From JAADDV01 sp964582875 (GTDB lineage: Bacteria; Aquificota; Aquificia; Aquificales; Hydrogenothermaceae), in the NCBI GenBank assembly GCA_964582875.1, contig CAZOTZ010000001.1:1-64000 (forward strand): 64,000 nt of DNA, read 5' to 3'. The translations under genes were made by a program, and so were the position numbers. The notes below the pieces were generated by a model. That model did no database searches. It worked only from the letters and a program-made list of their open reading frames with translations, and was not told where the DNA came from. Below, piece after piece: positions 33,318-42,145 of the stretch. Numbering within the stretch: the stretch's first letter is position 1; each line of letters begins with the position of its first letter.

Positions 33318-36149
33318 CTATCTGAAAAGAACTGTTAATGTTATTTTTTTACCCTTCCTTAACACTGTGATACTGCTTTTTTCCGGAGGGGATATCAAAA
33401 GGATTTTAAGGTCTGATAAAGAGTTTATTTTTTGTCCGTTAAATGCAGTTATAATATCCCCTTTTCTTATTCCAGCTTTTTCAGCTACAGATGTTTTTAT
33501 AACACTCTCAACTTTTAGCCCTTTGTCAGTTTCTTCAACATAAATACCAAGTTTCTTTGAGGAAATACCTTTTATATCTGAAGGGAAAACAAAATAGTCA
33601 GCTTTTCCCTTTTCTGGCTGTTCTCCATTTAAAATGATTGCCTGTTTAACAGTTAATCTTCTTTTAACCCTATCTGGAATTCCATAACCGAATGCTAAAT
33701 GGCCATTGCCTGCGAGAACAATAACTGTTCTGTTTTTGTTCTTTTTCAGGTAATCTGATATAGTTTCAGCCATTGTTTCATCCCATAAAACCTGGGACTG
33801 GTAAAAGAAATCAAAATTTTTTAACGCTTTACTGCTGTGTATTCCAAAAATCCTTAATAGATAGTTTTTATAATTTAGATTTGAGAAATCTACTTTTTTT
33901 GGAATTTTTTCAAAATCTTCCTTTGATAAACTATCAATACCTTTCCTCGCAACTTTTTCAACTATTTTGTTGTCAATATTTAAACCTAAAACTGGTATTC
34001 TGTGTTTTTTTGCGAACCTGAGTATAGGCTTGTAAAGGTTGTAGTCGTACTTCCACTGGGTAAAGTAGTGGGTTTTTTTCAGCATATCTTCTTCTGTTAT
34101 TTTTCCATGGATATACATATCAATGTATTTCTGGAATCTTCTCCCAAACATTTCCATTCCTATAGCTATGTTAACACCTTCCTGATACAGGCTTTTTATT
34201 ATCTGATACTGGACTGTATGATGGGAAAACTTCGTATGCTGTTCCCCTACGTATATAACATTCATATCTTTAATCTGTTTTAAAAGAGATTTGAAAGAGA
34301 TAAAACCTCCTTTGTCTATTACTACTGCAGGTTCATTCAAAACTACTTCTATTCCTTTTTTACTGTCTGTTTTTTCTGGTTTTTTTTCTAAGTTTACAAA
34401 TGTGTAGCTTCCGTAATGGTTTATCTTTTTGATAAGAAATAGAAGTTTTTCTTTACTGTTTGTATTAATAACAAATATAGATTTTCTTTCTGAAAAAGGA
34501 TTTTTTATACCTTTTATAAAAGTCCCATTTTCATCAATAGTTTTTCCTATTATCCTTTTCAAAACAGGGTTATTTTTACCTAAAACAACAACGTTTTTAT
34601 TTTTTATAAGTGAGTATTTGAAATCTCTGGGGAAAAGGATTTTCTTTGTTGGAAACATGTCAATAACAGCTTTGTAAAGGGATTTATTCTTTTCTTCTAC
34701 AAATATTACAGGAGAGTTATCCCCTAAAAAGAAGTACAAAACAGGAGGTATCTCATCTTCTTTAAGGTTTCTAAAAAGGTTGTACTCTTTATCTAAAGCA
34801 AGTTTTAAAGGTACATCTTCTGTAGCTAAAGTTTCAATATTTTTCTTTATGAGAAAAGTGTATTTATCTGTGTAAGATTGTATATGTGTAGAAACAACAG
34901 TGTCATTGTCTTTATCAAGCTTAATTTTTGTTTTAAAAAGACCATCTGTATCAATATAAGAAGAGATATCTTGTATATCTAACTTAACCATTCCTTTTTC
35001 TTTTATCCATCTGTCAAATAGTTTAGAAAGGTCTTTTTTTGAAATCTTTTCAAAAGAAGTTTCTATATCTTCCCATGAAGCTCTTTTAAATCTGTTTTTT
35101 AAGTAAAAATCTCTGATACTGCCCAAAAAAACTTCATCTCCAAGATAAAATTTCAAATAATGGAAAAACATAGCAGCTTTTCCATAACCTATTGCTTCAT
35201 CAACAGTGTTTCTCTTGTATACAAAATCTTTTAGTGGATACTCATTCTTCTTGTTTACAAAAGCTAAGTACTTGAGAATAAGATTTTTTCTATAGGAAGC
35301 CCTGTCTTTATCTAAAAAATGGTCTGAAAGATATGTAGTTAATCCTTCACTCCAGTTTCCATTTTGAAAATCTACATAAACACTACAACCAAACCACTGG
35401 TGGAGTATCTCATGGGGGAGAGATTTATTTAGTATAAATGGGTATTTTATGATTTGCTTTCCTATAAGAGTGAAAGTTGGCATAGAATAACCTGTGGGAA
35501 ACAGATTTTCAACAACAGAAAAAGTTCTGTAGGGGAACTTTCCTATTAGTTTCTGGTATAGGTTGATATAATCCGCTGCTTTTCTTATATACGTATCAGA
35601 TAAACCTTTATCTTCTTTAAAAAAGTAAGTTTTTATTTTAATTCCATTTATGTACTTCTCTTTAACAGTAAAATTTCTTGAAGCTATTAGATGTACAGCT
35701 TCTGTTGGATAAGGAAAGAAGAAACTTACTGTCTTTCTGTTTCCTGAATATCTTTCTTTTATATTTTCAGCTTCTGAAATAGCTGTAAAATCCTGTGGAA
35801 GCTCTACTGTAAGACTGTAAACAGCCAAACTGTTTACAACCGGATACCAGTTTTTTATCAGATAGATATAATTATCTGTGATTAATGGCTCTTTAAACTG
35901 TTTCTCAAAGGAAAAAGATAAAGTTTTTTCAGGAGATACTGTATAAAATTCTCTTTCTTTAATACCATATACTTTAAAACCTTTTAAGTTTATCTTGATA
36001 TTCTCTTTTTTATCCGAGGTTATGCTTGCTTTTCCCTTAAGTATCCCTTTTTCAGGAAAAATAGATACATTAAGAGAGTAAAAGATTTCACTATGGGAAG
36101 TCATATTCATTAGAAGAATGATAGCTATTGAGTATATAATTTTATTCAT
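33318..36149 (-). CDS. exported peptidase M1-like / ChaN-like / PDZ fusion protein
   Basis: 943 residues with three joined parts. A signal peptide (about 1-20) precedes an M1 gluzincin domain with LPHEILHQWFG (His246, Glu247, His250) and NWSEGLTTY (Glu268, third zinc ligand); the GAMEN exopeptidase loop is replaced by GYSMPTF. About 655-850 is a ChaN-type domain (IYVGEQHTKFSHHTVQYQ, AIGMEMFGRRFQ, VLAGNGHLAFGYG), a family described in iron or haem uptake. About 865-943 is a PDZ domain (SVAEKAGIRKGDIITAFNGQ). The architecture suggests an outer-envelope protease linked to a ligand-binding module. It reads away from smpB. There is no frame break. Confidence 0.82.
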   Translation of the reverse strand: MNKIIYSIAIILLMNMTSHSEIFYSLNVSIFPEKGILKGKASITSDKKENIKINLKGFKVYGIKEREFYTVSPEKTLSFSFEKQFKEPLITDNYIYLIKNWYPVVNSLAVYSLTVELPQDFTAISEAENIKERYSGNRKTVSFFFPYPTEAVHLIASRNFTVKEKYINGIKIKTYFFKEDKGLSDTYIRKAADYINLYQKLIGKFPYRTFSVVENLFPTGYSMPTFTLIGKQIIKYPFILNKSLPHEILHQWFGCSVYVDFQNGNWSEGLTTYLSDHFLDKDRASYRKNLILKYLAFVNKKNEYPLKDFVYKRNTVDEAIGYGKAAMFFHYLKFYLGDEVFLGSIRDFYLKNRFKRASWEDIETSFEKISKKDLSKLFDRWIKEKGMVKLDIQDISSYIDTDGLFKTKIKLDKDNDTVVSTHIQSYTDKYTFLIKKNIETLATEDVPLKLALDKEYNLFRNLKEDEIPPVLYFFLGDNSPVIFVEEKNKSLYKAVIDMFPTKKILFPRDFKYSLIKNKNVVVLGKNNPVLKRIIGKTIDENGTFIKGIKNPFSERKSIFVINTNSKEKLLFLIKKINHYGSYTFVNLEKKPEKTDSKKGIEVVLNEPAVVIDKGGFISFKSLLKQIKDMNVIYVGEQHTKFSHHTVQYQIIKSLYQEGVNIAIGMEMFGRRFQKYIDMYIHGKITEEDMLKKTHYFTQWKYDYNLYKPILRFAKKHRIPVLGLNIDNKIVEKVARKGIDSLSKEDFEKIPKKVDFSNLNYKNYLLRIFGIHSSKALKNFDFFYQSQVLWDETMAETISDYLKKNKNRTVIVLAGNGHLAFGYGIPDRVKRRLTVKQAIILNGEQPEKGKADYFVFPSDIKGISSKKLGIYVEETDKGLKVESVIKTSVAEKAGIRKGDIITAFNGQKINSLSDLKILLISPPEKSSITVLRKGKKITLTVLFR

Positions 36150-36199
36150 TGGATTATCCCCTAAATATTAATAGTTAACAAATTATATTGGAGAAAATA

Positions 36200-36658
36200 A
36201 TGGGAATAAAGGTAGTAGCTACAAATAAAGCAGCTTACCATAACTATGACATTATAGAAACTTATGAAGCTGGTCTTGTTTTAAAAGGTTCTGAAGTGAA
36301 ATCTTTGAGGGAAGGGGCTGTTAACCTTAAAGACTCATTTATAAGAATAGATAATGGAGAAGCTTACATTTACAATATGTACATAGCTCCCTACAAGCCA
36401 GCTGCGAGACTACAGCATGACCCTTATAGAAAAAGAAAGCTTCTCCTCCATAAAAGGGAAATACTAAAACTTATGGGAAAGGTTCAGGAAAGAGGACTGA
36501 CAATTATTCCCCTGAAACTATACTTTAAAGACGGGAAAGCCAAGCTTGAGATAGCCCTTGCAAAAGGAAAAGCCAAATACGAAAAAAGACAGGCTATTAA
36601 AGAAAGGGATATGAGGAGAGAACTTTCTAAGAAGTATAAAGGAAAAATTAAACTGTAA
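36200..36658 (+). CDS. smpB: SsrA-binding protein SmpB
   Basis: 152 residues from ATG 36200, with GGAG eight bases upstream; TTG 36188 is an in-frame alternative. Family motifs: NKAAYHNYDIIETYEAGLVL, GSEVKSLREGAVNLKDSFIR, MYIAPYKPAARLQHDPYRKR and the C-terminal basic tail KYEKRQAIKERDMRRELSKK. SmpB escorts tmRNA to stalled ribosomes. The ssrA gene itself is not in the window as far as I can see. It ends two bases before the convergent Lpt permease gene. Confidence 0.96.
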   Translation: MGIKVVATNKAAYHNYDIIETYEAGLVLKGSEVKSLREGAVNLKDSFIRIDNGEAYIYNMYIAPYKPAARLQHDPYRKRKLLLHKREILKLMGKVQERGLTIIPLKLYFKDGKAKLEIALAKGKAKYEKRQAIKERDMRRELSKKYKGKIKL

Positions 36659-36660
36659 GT

Positions 36661-37728
36661 CTAAAACTCTATAAACTGGAGTTTTCTCAGGAATAAAAGA
36701 CCTACAAATATGTAAATAATGTCCATTGAAAGGACTGCAAAGTAAGGAATAACATTACTTTCTGCTATAGAGGTTAAAAATCCTGTCCCATACCAGTACA
36801 GGAGAATAAGAATAACTATAATTCCTATATTTTCTTTTCTCTGTTTCCATATAAAAGGATAAACGGCTATAGAAAGGATGAGAGGGGAGAAAACAGTTGA
36901 GAGTTTAGAGAAAAATCTACTCCAGTAGTAAGAAGAGGGGTATCCGTACTTTTCTGCTATCCTGGCAGTTTTGTAAAGCTGTCTTAAAGAAACAGGTTTT
37001 TTCACCTCAACAAGTTTTTTAAATTCATTTAAATCAAGATTCATAAAAAAAGGATATGTATTAAAGGTTGTTATTTTAAAAGAAAAAACATTTTTTAAGT
37101 CTATTATTTTTCCTGTATTTATGACAATCTTATTTTTACTGATTAAAAAACTTTTTCCTTCAATCCTTAGAACTGGCTTAAAATCGTCATTTAGTCTTAT
37201 TATCGTTATATTCTTTCCTGTTTGTGTGTTGAAATCAAGAACATCAAAATACATAAATGTCTTTTTATCAAGGGTTATCCATGTATTAAAAGCTATGAAG
37301 TTCTTTTCTTTTTCTGTTTTATGCCTGAGTTTTCTATATATGACTTCAGCTTTTTTTTCAGAAACTGGGAGGAGAAACTCAAGGTTTAGAACCTGAAATA
37401 AAGAAAGGAAAATGGCAAAAACTAAAAATATAGAAAAAAGTTTTCTCAGTGATATTCCATTTAAAAGAATAGGATAAATCTCTTTTGAATTTATCAAATC
37501 CCTTGCAAGCAAGGCAAAAACTATAACAGAAGACACAGGCAAAATAAGGTAAATCTTCTCTGGCATTTTATAAAAAGCATACATGAGTATGTAGAAAACG
37601 TTTATCTCTTTTGTCTTTCTTAAAAGCTCTATAAGCTCAACAAGAATAGAGACAAAAGAAACTGAAGGAAGAATCACAAGTAGATAAATAAGAAGCTTTT
37701 TATAAAGATATTTATTAAGTATTTTCAT
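36661..37728 (-). CDS. LptF/LptG-family lipopolysaccharide-export permease
   Basis: 355 residues. Three N-terminal helices (about 13-33, 50-75, 95-120) and three C-terminal helices (about 270-345) enclose a periplasmic beta-jellyroll region, the layout of YjgP/YjgQ proteins. The segments YKMPEKIYLILPVSSVIVFA and LEFLLPVSEKKAEVIYRKLR are typical. LptF and LptG are the membrane subunits of the LptB2FGC ABC transporter that extracts LPS from the inner membrane, so the organism is double-membraned. Whether this is F or G cannot be told from one copy. It converges on smpB. Confidence 0.87.
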   Translation of the reverse strand: MKILNKYLYKKLLIYLLVILPSVSFVSILVELIELLRKTKEINVFYILMYAFYKMPEKIYLILPVSSVIVFALLARDLINSKEIYPILLNGISLRKLFSIFLVFAIFLSLFQVLNLEFLLPVSEKKAEVIYRKLRHKTEKEKNFIAFNTWITLDKKTFMYFDVLDFNTQTGKNITIIRLNDDFKPVLRIEGKSFLISKNKIVINTGKIIDLKNVFSFKITTFNTYPFFMNLDLNEFKKLVEVKKPVSLRQLYKTARIAEKYGYPSSYYWSRFFSKLSTVFSPLILSIAVYPFIWKQRKENIGIIVILILLYWYGTGFLTSIAESNVIPYFAVLSMDIIYIFVGLLFLRKLQFIEF

Positions 37729-37753
37729 TTAACTCCTTAAAAAATAAAGAAAC

Positions 37754-37772
37754 ACAGGGGAAAATCCCCTGT
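37754..37772 (-). terminator. rho-independent terminator downstream of the subtilase gene
   Basis: ACAGGGGA pairs with TCCCCTGT across a three-base AAA loop. On the leftward strand it is followed by GTTTCTTTATTTTTT, a T-rich tail. It lies 46 bases past the stop of the S8 protease gene. Confidence 0.75.
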
Positions 37773-37796
37773 AATCTTTATCTGGCAAAATTTTAT

Positions 37797-37813
37797 AAGT
37801 GTTTTTTACACTT
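37797..37813 (-). terminator. second stem-loop after the subtilase gene
   Basis: AAGTGT pairs with ACACTT across five bases just after the S8 protease stop, followed on the leftward strand by ATAAAATTTT. It probably acts with the stronger hairpin at 37754-37772. Confidence 0.4.
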
Positions 37814-37818
37814 TTCAA

Positions 37819-39495
37819 CTAAAACCATGGAAAACCTGCAAAGTTGAATATATCAAAAAATCCTCCGCTTTCCTTCTTTACACCTTTCCCTTTTAAAGGT
37901 ACTTTCTTGACATTTTCATTATCATTTGACTCAACAACAAACTGGGCTTTTTTTGTTCCTTCACTGTCAGGGGTAAATCTGATAGATACACTGCAAGATT
38001 TATCAGGTTTAAGTTCAGATGGACAGTTATTTGAAACTATTTCAAAACTATTTTTGTTTTTTCCCTGAATATAAACAGAAAGGATATAAAGGTCTGCGTT
38101 TCCAGCATTGCTTATTGTAAATACAGCTTTTTTAGTATCTCCTACATAAACATCTCCGTAATCATAAGAAGAAGGTCTTATCCTTATTTCAGGTTCTTTT
38201 TTACTGTCATCTTTCTTAAGATTTTCCATTGTTTTCTCTGCGTTTATTCTACCTCCTGTCTTTACCAATCCCTCAAGAGATGAGAGCTTGTCAACATTTT
38301 TTTCAATGGCACTTTTCACATCTTCATATGAAAAACTTTCTTTGTAAGACCAGACAAAAGCCGATAGTCCAGATACAAAAGGTGTTGCCATAGATGTTCC
38401 ACTCATATACTTGTATCTGTTATCTGGATATGTACTGAGTATAGAAACCCCTGGAGCTGCTACATCTACACTGTTTTGACCGTAGTTAGAAAAATCTGCT
38501 AAATTGTCATCTTTATCTGTTGCTGCTACAGAAATGATATTATCAAGGTTATAGCTTGCTGGATAAAAAGGTTTTTCATCGTTGTTGTTTTTATCATTTC
38601 CAGCTGCAGCGACAAATAAAACATCATTATCTTTCAGTTTTTTAATAGCATCATAAAGGGCTTTACTTCTCTGGTAAGAACCCCAGCTTGCATTTACAAC
38701 TTTTATATTTACACCTTTTTTAATATTATCAAGGATATACTCAATACACTCTATTGCATCACTTGTCCTTCCTCTTCCTGAAGAGTCCATGAACTTTAAA
38801 GGAAGTATTTTTACATGCCAGTTTACACCTGATACACCTTTACCGTTATTTCCTACAGCACCTATAATTCCTGCTACATGGGTTCCGTGTCCGTTATCAT
38901 CATACGGATTTCCATTGTCGTTAACTGCGTTCCAGCCGTGGCAATCATCTACATAACCATTCCCATCGTCATCAACTCCTTTTCTTCCTGTACATTCTTT
39001 TTTGTTTTCCCAGATATTTCTTTTTAAATCTTCATGGTTGTAATCTACACCTGTATCTACAACAGCAACTACAACATTACTGCTGTCTGTTTTCTTGTTC
39101 CATGCTTCAGGCATATCAATATCTGTATCTCTACTGTTATCAAGTCCCCACTGTTTTTTGAAAAGAGGGTCATCAGGTATTTTCTTTCCATTTAGTTTTA
39201 TGATTTTATCCTCTTCCACATACTTAACAAAATCAAGAGAACCGAAAAGACTTAAAGCTTCTTTTAAAGGCAGTCCTTCTGGAAGCTTAAGTAGATAAAT
39301 TCCAGTGTTTCTGAAAAACTTTTCAACTGAAAAGCCGTAGTCCTTTGCTATGTTAAGGAAAATCTTAGTAGGAGCATTTTCTTTTAACTTTACAAGAATT
39401 TTCTCTTCAGAAGGTTTTCCCCTATCAACTACAGGAAAAGAAAATGCAAAGGAAACAAGTAAAAAAGAAAAAATGACAGGTAAAATTCTTCTCAT
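37819..39495 (-). CDS. secreted subtilisin-like (S8) serine protease with ASH/choice-of-anchor-D domain
   Basis: 558 residues. A signal peptide (about 1-18) and a fervidolysin-type N-terminal prodomain (about 28-100) lead into the S8 catalytic domain with VVAVVDTGVDYNHEDL (Asp), NGHGTHVAGIIGAVGN (His) and the serine motif GTSMATPFVSGLSAF. About residues 435-540 form a beta-sandwich like the ASPM-SPD2-Hydin/choice-of-anchor-D domain (DVYVGDTKKAVFTISNAGNA, SVSIRFTPDSEGTKKAQFVV). This suggests a secreted protease held or positioned by its C-terminal domain. A good promoter with TATAAT precedes it. Its last segment, GGFFDIFNFAGFPWF, is hydrophobic and aromatic. Confidence 0.92.
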   Translation of the reverse strand: MRRILPVIFSFLLVSFAFSFPVVDRGKPSEEKILVKLKENAPTKIFLNIAKDYGFSVEKFFRNTGIYLLKLPEGLPLKEALSLFGSLDFVKYVEEDKIIKLNGKKIPDDPLFKKQWGLDNSRDTDIDMPEAWNKKTDSSNVVVAVVDTGVDYNHEDLKRNIWENKKECTGRKGVDDDGNGYVDDCHGWNAVNDNGNPYDDNGHGTHVAGIIGAVGNNGKGVSGVNWHVKILPLKFMDSSGRGRTSDAIECIEYILDNIKKGVNIKVVNASWGSYQRSKALYDAIKKLKDNDVLFVAAAGNDKNNNDEKPFYPASYNLDNIISVAATDKDDNLADFSNYGQNSVDVAAPGVSILSTYPDNRYKYMSGTSMATPFVSGLSAFVWSYKESFSYEDVKSAIEKNVDKLSSLEGLVKTGGRINAEKTMENLKKDDSKKEPEIRIRPSSYDYGDVYVGDTKKAVFTISNAGNADLYILSVYIQGKNKNSFEIVSNNCPSELKPDKSCSVSIRFTPDSEGTKKAQFVVESNDNENVKKVPLKGKGVKKESGGFFDIFNFAGFPWF

Positions 39496-39530
39496 CTTAA
39501 CCCTCCTTAATATTCTTATATCCGAATATA

Positions 39531-39560
39531 ATTATACACTTATAACAAAACAAGCAAAAA
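39531..39560 (-). promoter_or_regulatory. candidate promoter of the S8 protease gene
   Basis: On the leftward strand TATAAT (39536-39531) is preceded by TTGCTT at a 15-base spacing, or by TTTTTG at 18. It lies 36 bases before ATG 39495. The -10 is perfect and the -35 is weak. Confidence 0.45.
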
Positions 39561-39599
39561 TTTTTTGTTTTAAGATATTAAAGAAAGGAGGGAGAAAAA

Positions 39600-40097
39600 A
39601 TGCCTGTTAAAAAGCTTTTAGAAGAGTTTGACGAGGAAATAATAAGGTTATTTCTACAGAAAAATGCAGATTACTACATTGCAAAATGGAAAGTTATGGC
39701 TTCTTCAGAAAGTAAAATTTCATGGAACTGGGCTGCTTTTCTTTTTACAGCTTCCTGGATGGGATACAGAAAGATGTACCTTTTTGCCTTCCTGTACATA
39801 ATAATCAACATAGCTACACTTATTCCTGTTGTTGGTTTTATTTTATGGATTTTTCTATGGGTTGGTACAGGACTTTATGGAAACTACCTGTATGCAAAGA
39901 AAACGTATGAAACACTTGTAAAGCTAAAAACAGAATATACTTCTGAAGATGATTTTAAAAAAATGGTTGTGAAAGAAGGAGGAACATCTATAGCAGGGGT
40001 TCTGATTGTCCTGCTCATGGCATTTGCTATATACCTTTTACTTGCTGCAATTGGTTTAGCTGTAACAGGTGGCTATTCTGAATATAAGGAGTTTTAA
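39600..40097 (+). CDS. DUF2628-family membrane protein
   Basis: 165 residues with GGAGGG before ATG 39600. The segment SESKISWNWAAFLFTASWMG followed by YRKMYLFAFLYIIINIATLI is the DUF2628 signature. Two or three hydrophobic helices in the middle (about 60-100) and one near the C terminus (about 135-158). The N-terminal 40 residues are charged and probably cytoplasmic. The family has no known function. It is the first gene of a two-gene unit with the GH57 enzyme, whose ATG follows the stop by two bases. Confidence 0.75.
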   Translation: MPVKKLLEEFDEEIIRLFLQKNADYYIAKWKVMASSESKISWNWAAFLFTASWMGYRKMYLFAFLYIIINIATLIPVVGFILWIFLWVGTGLYGNYLYAKKTYETLVKLKTEYTSEDDFKKMVVKEGGTSIAGVLIVLLMAFAIYLLLAAIGLAVTGGYSEYKEF

Positions 40098-40099
40098 CA

Positions 40100-42133
40100 A
40101 TGAAAAGAAAACTTCTCTTTGGTATCCACTGCCATCAACCAGTTGAAAATTTTTATAATGTTGTTGATGAAGCAGTTGAAAAGTCTTACAAACCTTTTTT
40201 TAAAACAGTATCAAAAACAGATTTTCGTTTCAGTGTTCATTTTAGTGGATGGCTCCTTGAGTATATAAAACACTACCATAAAGAACTTTTTTCCTTAATG
40301 AAAAAATGTTCAGATAAAGGTCAGGTGGAGTTTTTTACAGGTGGTTTTTATGAACCTGTACTTGCCTCTATTCCTTCTGATGATAGAAAGATGCAGATAG
40401 AAAAGTTAAATAGATACATAAAAGATAACTTTGGTCAGGAACCTGAAGGACTGTGGCTTACTGAAAGGGTGTGGGATGACACGATAATAAAAGATATCGT
40501 TGATACAGGGATAAAATACGTGATTGTTGATGATTATCATTTCATATCTGTTGGGTTTAAAAAGGATTCCCTCCACGGATACTACATAACAGAATCAGAA
40601 GGAAGTAAAGTAGGTATATTCCCTATTGATAAAACTTTAAGGTACATTACTCCTTTTAAGCCTGTAGATAAAGTGATGGAATACCTCAAAAGTATTCCTG
40701 AAAGGAAAGCAGGTGTTATATTTGATGATGGAGAAAAGTTTGGTATATGGCCCAAAACATACCAGTGGGTATACCAGGAAGGATGGCTTGAAAAGTTTTT
40801 AGAAGCTGTAGAAAAAAACGACTTTATTAAAAGTAGCCTTTACAGAGAGTACTTTTATGAAGAAAAACCTGAAGGTCTTGTTTACCTCCCTACAACCTCT
40901 TATTACGAAATGGGTGAATGGAGCTTACCCCCAGAGAGTTTTGAAGAGATAGAGTTTTTAAAGGAAAAACTCAAAAACGAAGGTTTAGAATACTTTGCAG
41001 AAAAATACGTAAAAGGTGGTATATGGAAAAACTTTTTCGTCAAATATCCAGAAGCTAACAGAATTCACAAAAGGTTTTTGGAGCTTTCAATAAACAACAG
41101 AGATTTAAAAGATAACCCCTCTTTTACAGAACCCTTGTTTGCTTCCCAGTGTAATGATGTTTTATGGCATGGTGTTTTTGGAGGCCTTTACCTCCCAAAT
41201 CTAAGGAACAATGCCTACAGATTTTTAATAAAAGCCCAGAAAGAGGTAGAAAAACAAAAAGGAATAAAAAAAGTAGAGGTAAAAGATGTATATATGACCG
41301 GTTATGAAGATATCATTATCTCTTCTGAAAATCTCATATGTATAATTAGCCGGAAAGAAGGTGGACAGGTTGTAGAGCTATCTGTAAAAGATAAAGAGTT
41401 CAATTACCAGAATACGCTTACAAGAAGAAAAGAAGGCTATCACTCAAAATTTTTCAATAAACACAAAACAGACAGGAATAATGATGAAGGTATATCAACA
41501 ATACATGAAATGGAAATAGATGTTTCTCCAGAAGAGATAAAAGACAGGCTCATATACGACTGGTACAACAAAAACTCTTTTATAGAGCATTTGACAGACA
41601 GGAATGTTTCCCTTGAAAGTTTCTACAGATGTTCTTTTAGAGAGTACGGGGACTTTGCAAATCAACCTTTTGAGATTGAAAAAGTAGGAGATAGTTCTGT
41701 CCTTTTAAAAAGAGAAGGAGGTATATACAAAGACAAAAAGTTTAAAACAACATTAAAAAAATATTTCAAAGTTAAGGGGAATACCTTAGAATACATTGTT
41801 GATATAGATACTGAAGATATAGAAGAAAATCTGCTTCTCCTTGAGTTAAATCTCCATTTTGCTAACTTTAAAGAAGTTAGAATAAACAACAGTAATTTGG
41901 AAAAAAAAGAAATACACAGCACAGACAAAATACATATATATGACCCATTCACCCAGAAAAACATATATATAGAATTTGATAAACCTGTAGGATGTTTTAT
42001 CTCTCCTGTAGAAACAGTAAGTCAATCAGAAAAAGGAGTTGATTTGACATTACAGGGATTTTCTTTTGGTTTTTATACCTCTTTCAGAAAAAACCTGAGT
42101 TTAGGTTTATTAACAGAAATAAAAGGGGCTTAA
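40100..42133 (+). CDS. GH57 4-alpha-glucanotransferase/alpha-amylase
   Basis: 677 residues, near the length of the Thermococcus 4-alpha-glucanotransferase. The GH57 regions are visible: LFGIHCHQPVENF, HFSGWLLEYI, EGLWLTERVWDDTIIK (nucleophile Glu) and KAGVIFDDGEKFGIW (acid/base Asp). The C-terminal half (about 370-677) matches the DUF1925/DUF1926 beta-sandwich regions with QCNDVLWHGVFGGLYLPNLR. It acts on alpha-1,4-glucans, so storage or transferred glucan metabolism is implied. No signal peptide is present, so it is cytoplasmic. The stop codon lies inside a terminator palindrome shared with the convergent gene. Confidence 0.9.
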   Translation: MKRKLLFGIHCHQPVENFYNVVDEAVEKSYKPFFKTVSKTDFRFSVHFSGWLLEYIKHYHKELFSLMKKCSDKGQVEFFTGGFYEPVLASIPSDDRKMQIEKLNRYIKDNFGQEPEGLWLTERVWDDTIIKDIVDTGIKYVIVDDYHFISVGFKKDSLHGYYITESEGSKVGIFPIDKTLRYITPFKPVDKVMEYLKSIPERKAGVIFDDGEKFGIWPKTYQWVYQEGWLEKFLEAVEKNDFIKSSLYREYFYEEKPEGLVYLPTTSYYEMGEWSLPPESFEEIEFLKEKLKNEGLEYFAEKYVKGGIWKNFFVKYPEANRIHKRFLELSINNRDLKDNPSFTEPLFASQCNDVLWHGVFGGLYLPNLRNNAYRFLIKAQKEVEKQKGIKKVEVKDVYMTGYEDIIISSENLICIISRKEGGQVVELSVKDKEFNYQNTLTRRKEGYHSKFFNKHKTDRNNDEGISTIHEMEIDVSPEEIKDRLIYDWYNKNSFIEHLTDRNVSLESFYRCSFREYGDFANQPFEIEKVGDSSVLLKREGGIYKDKKFKTTLKKYFKVKGNTLEYIVDIDTEDIEENLLLLELNLHFANFKEVRINNSNLEKKEIHSTDKIHIYDPFTQKNIYIEFDKPVGCFISPVETVSQSEKGVDLTLQGFSFGFYTSFRKNLSLGLLTEIKGA

Positions 42134-42142
42134 GCCCCTTTT
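42121..42142. terminator. bidirectional rho-independent terminator
   Basis: A perfect 22-base palindrome: AAAAGGGGC pairs with GCCCCTTTT across TTAA. It covers the GH57 stop and follows the stop of the convergent thioester-domain gene by three bases. The A and T ends provide the tail in both directions. Confidence 0.85.
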
Positions 42143-42145
42143 GGT

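Noticed and set aside
37797..37813. AAGTGT...ACACTT as a regulator operator
   Set aside because: It lies between a stop codon and a strong terminator and is better explained as a second stem-loop of the terminator region. A similar pair at 10047-10067 has a different spacing and is not close enough to count as the same site.
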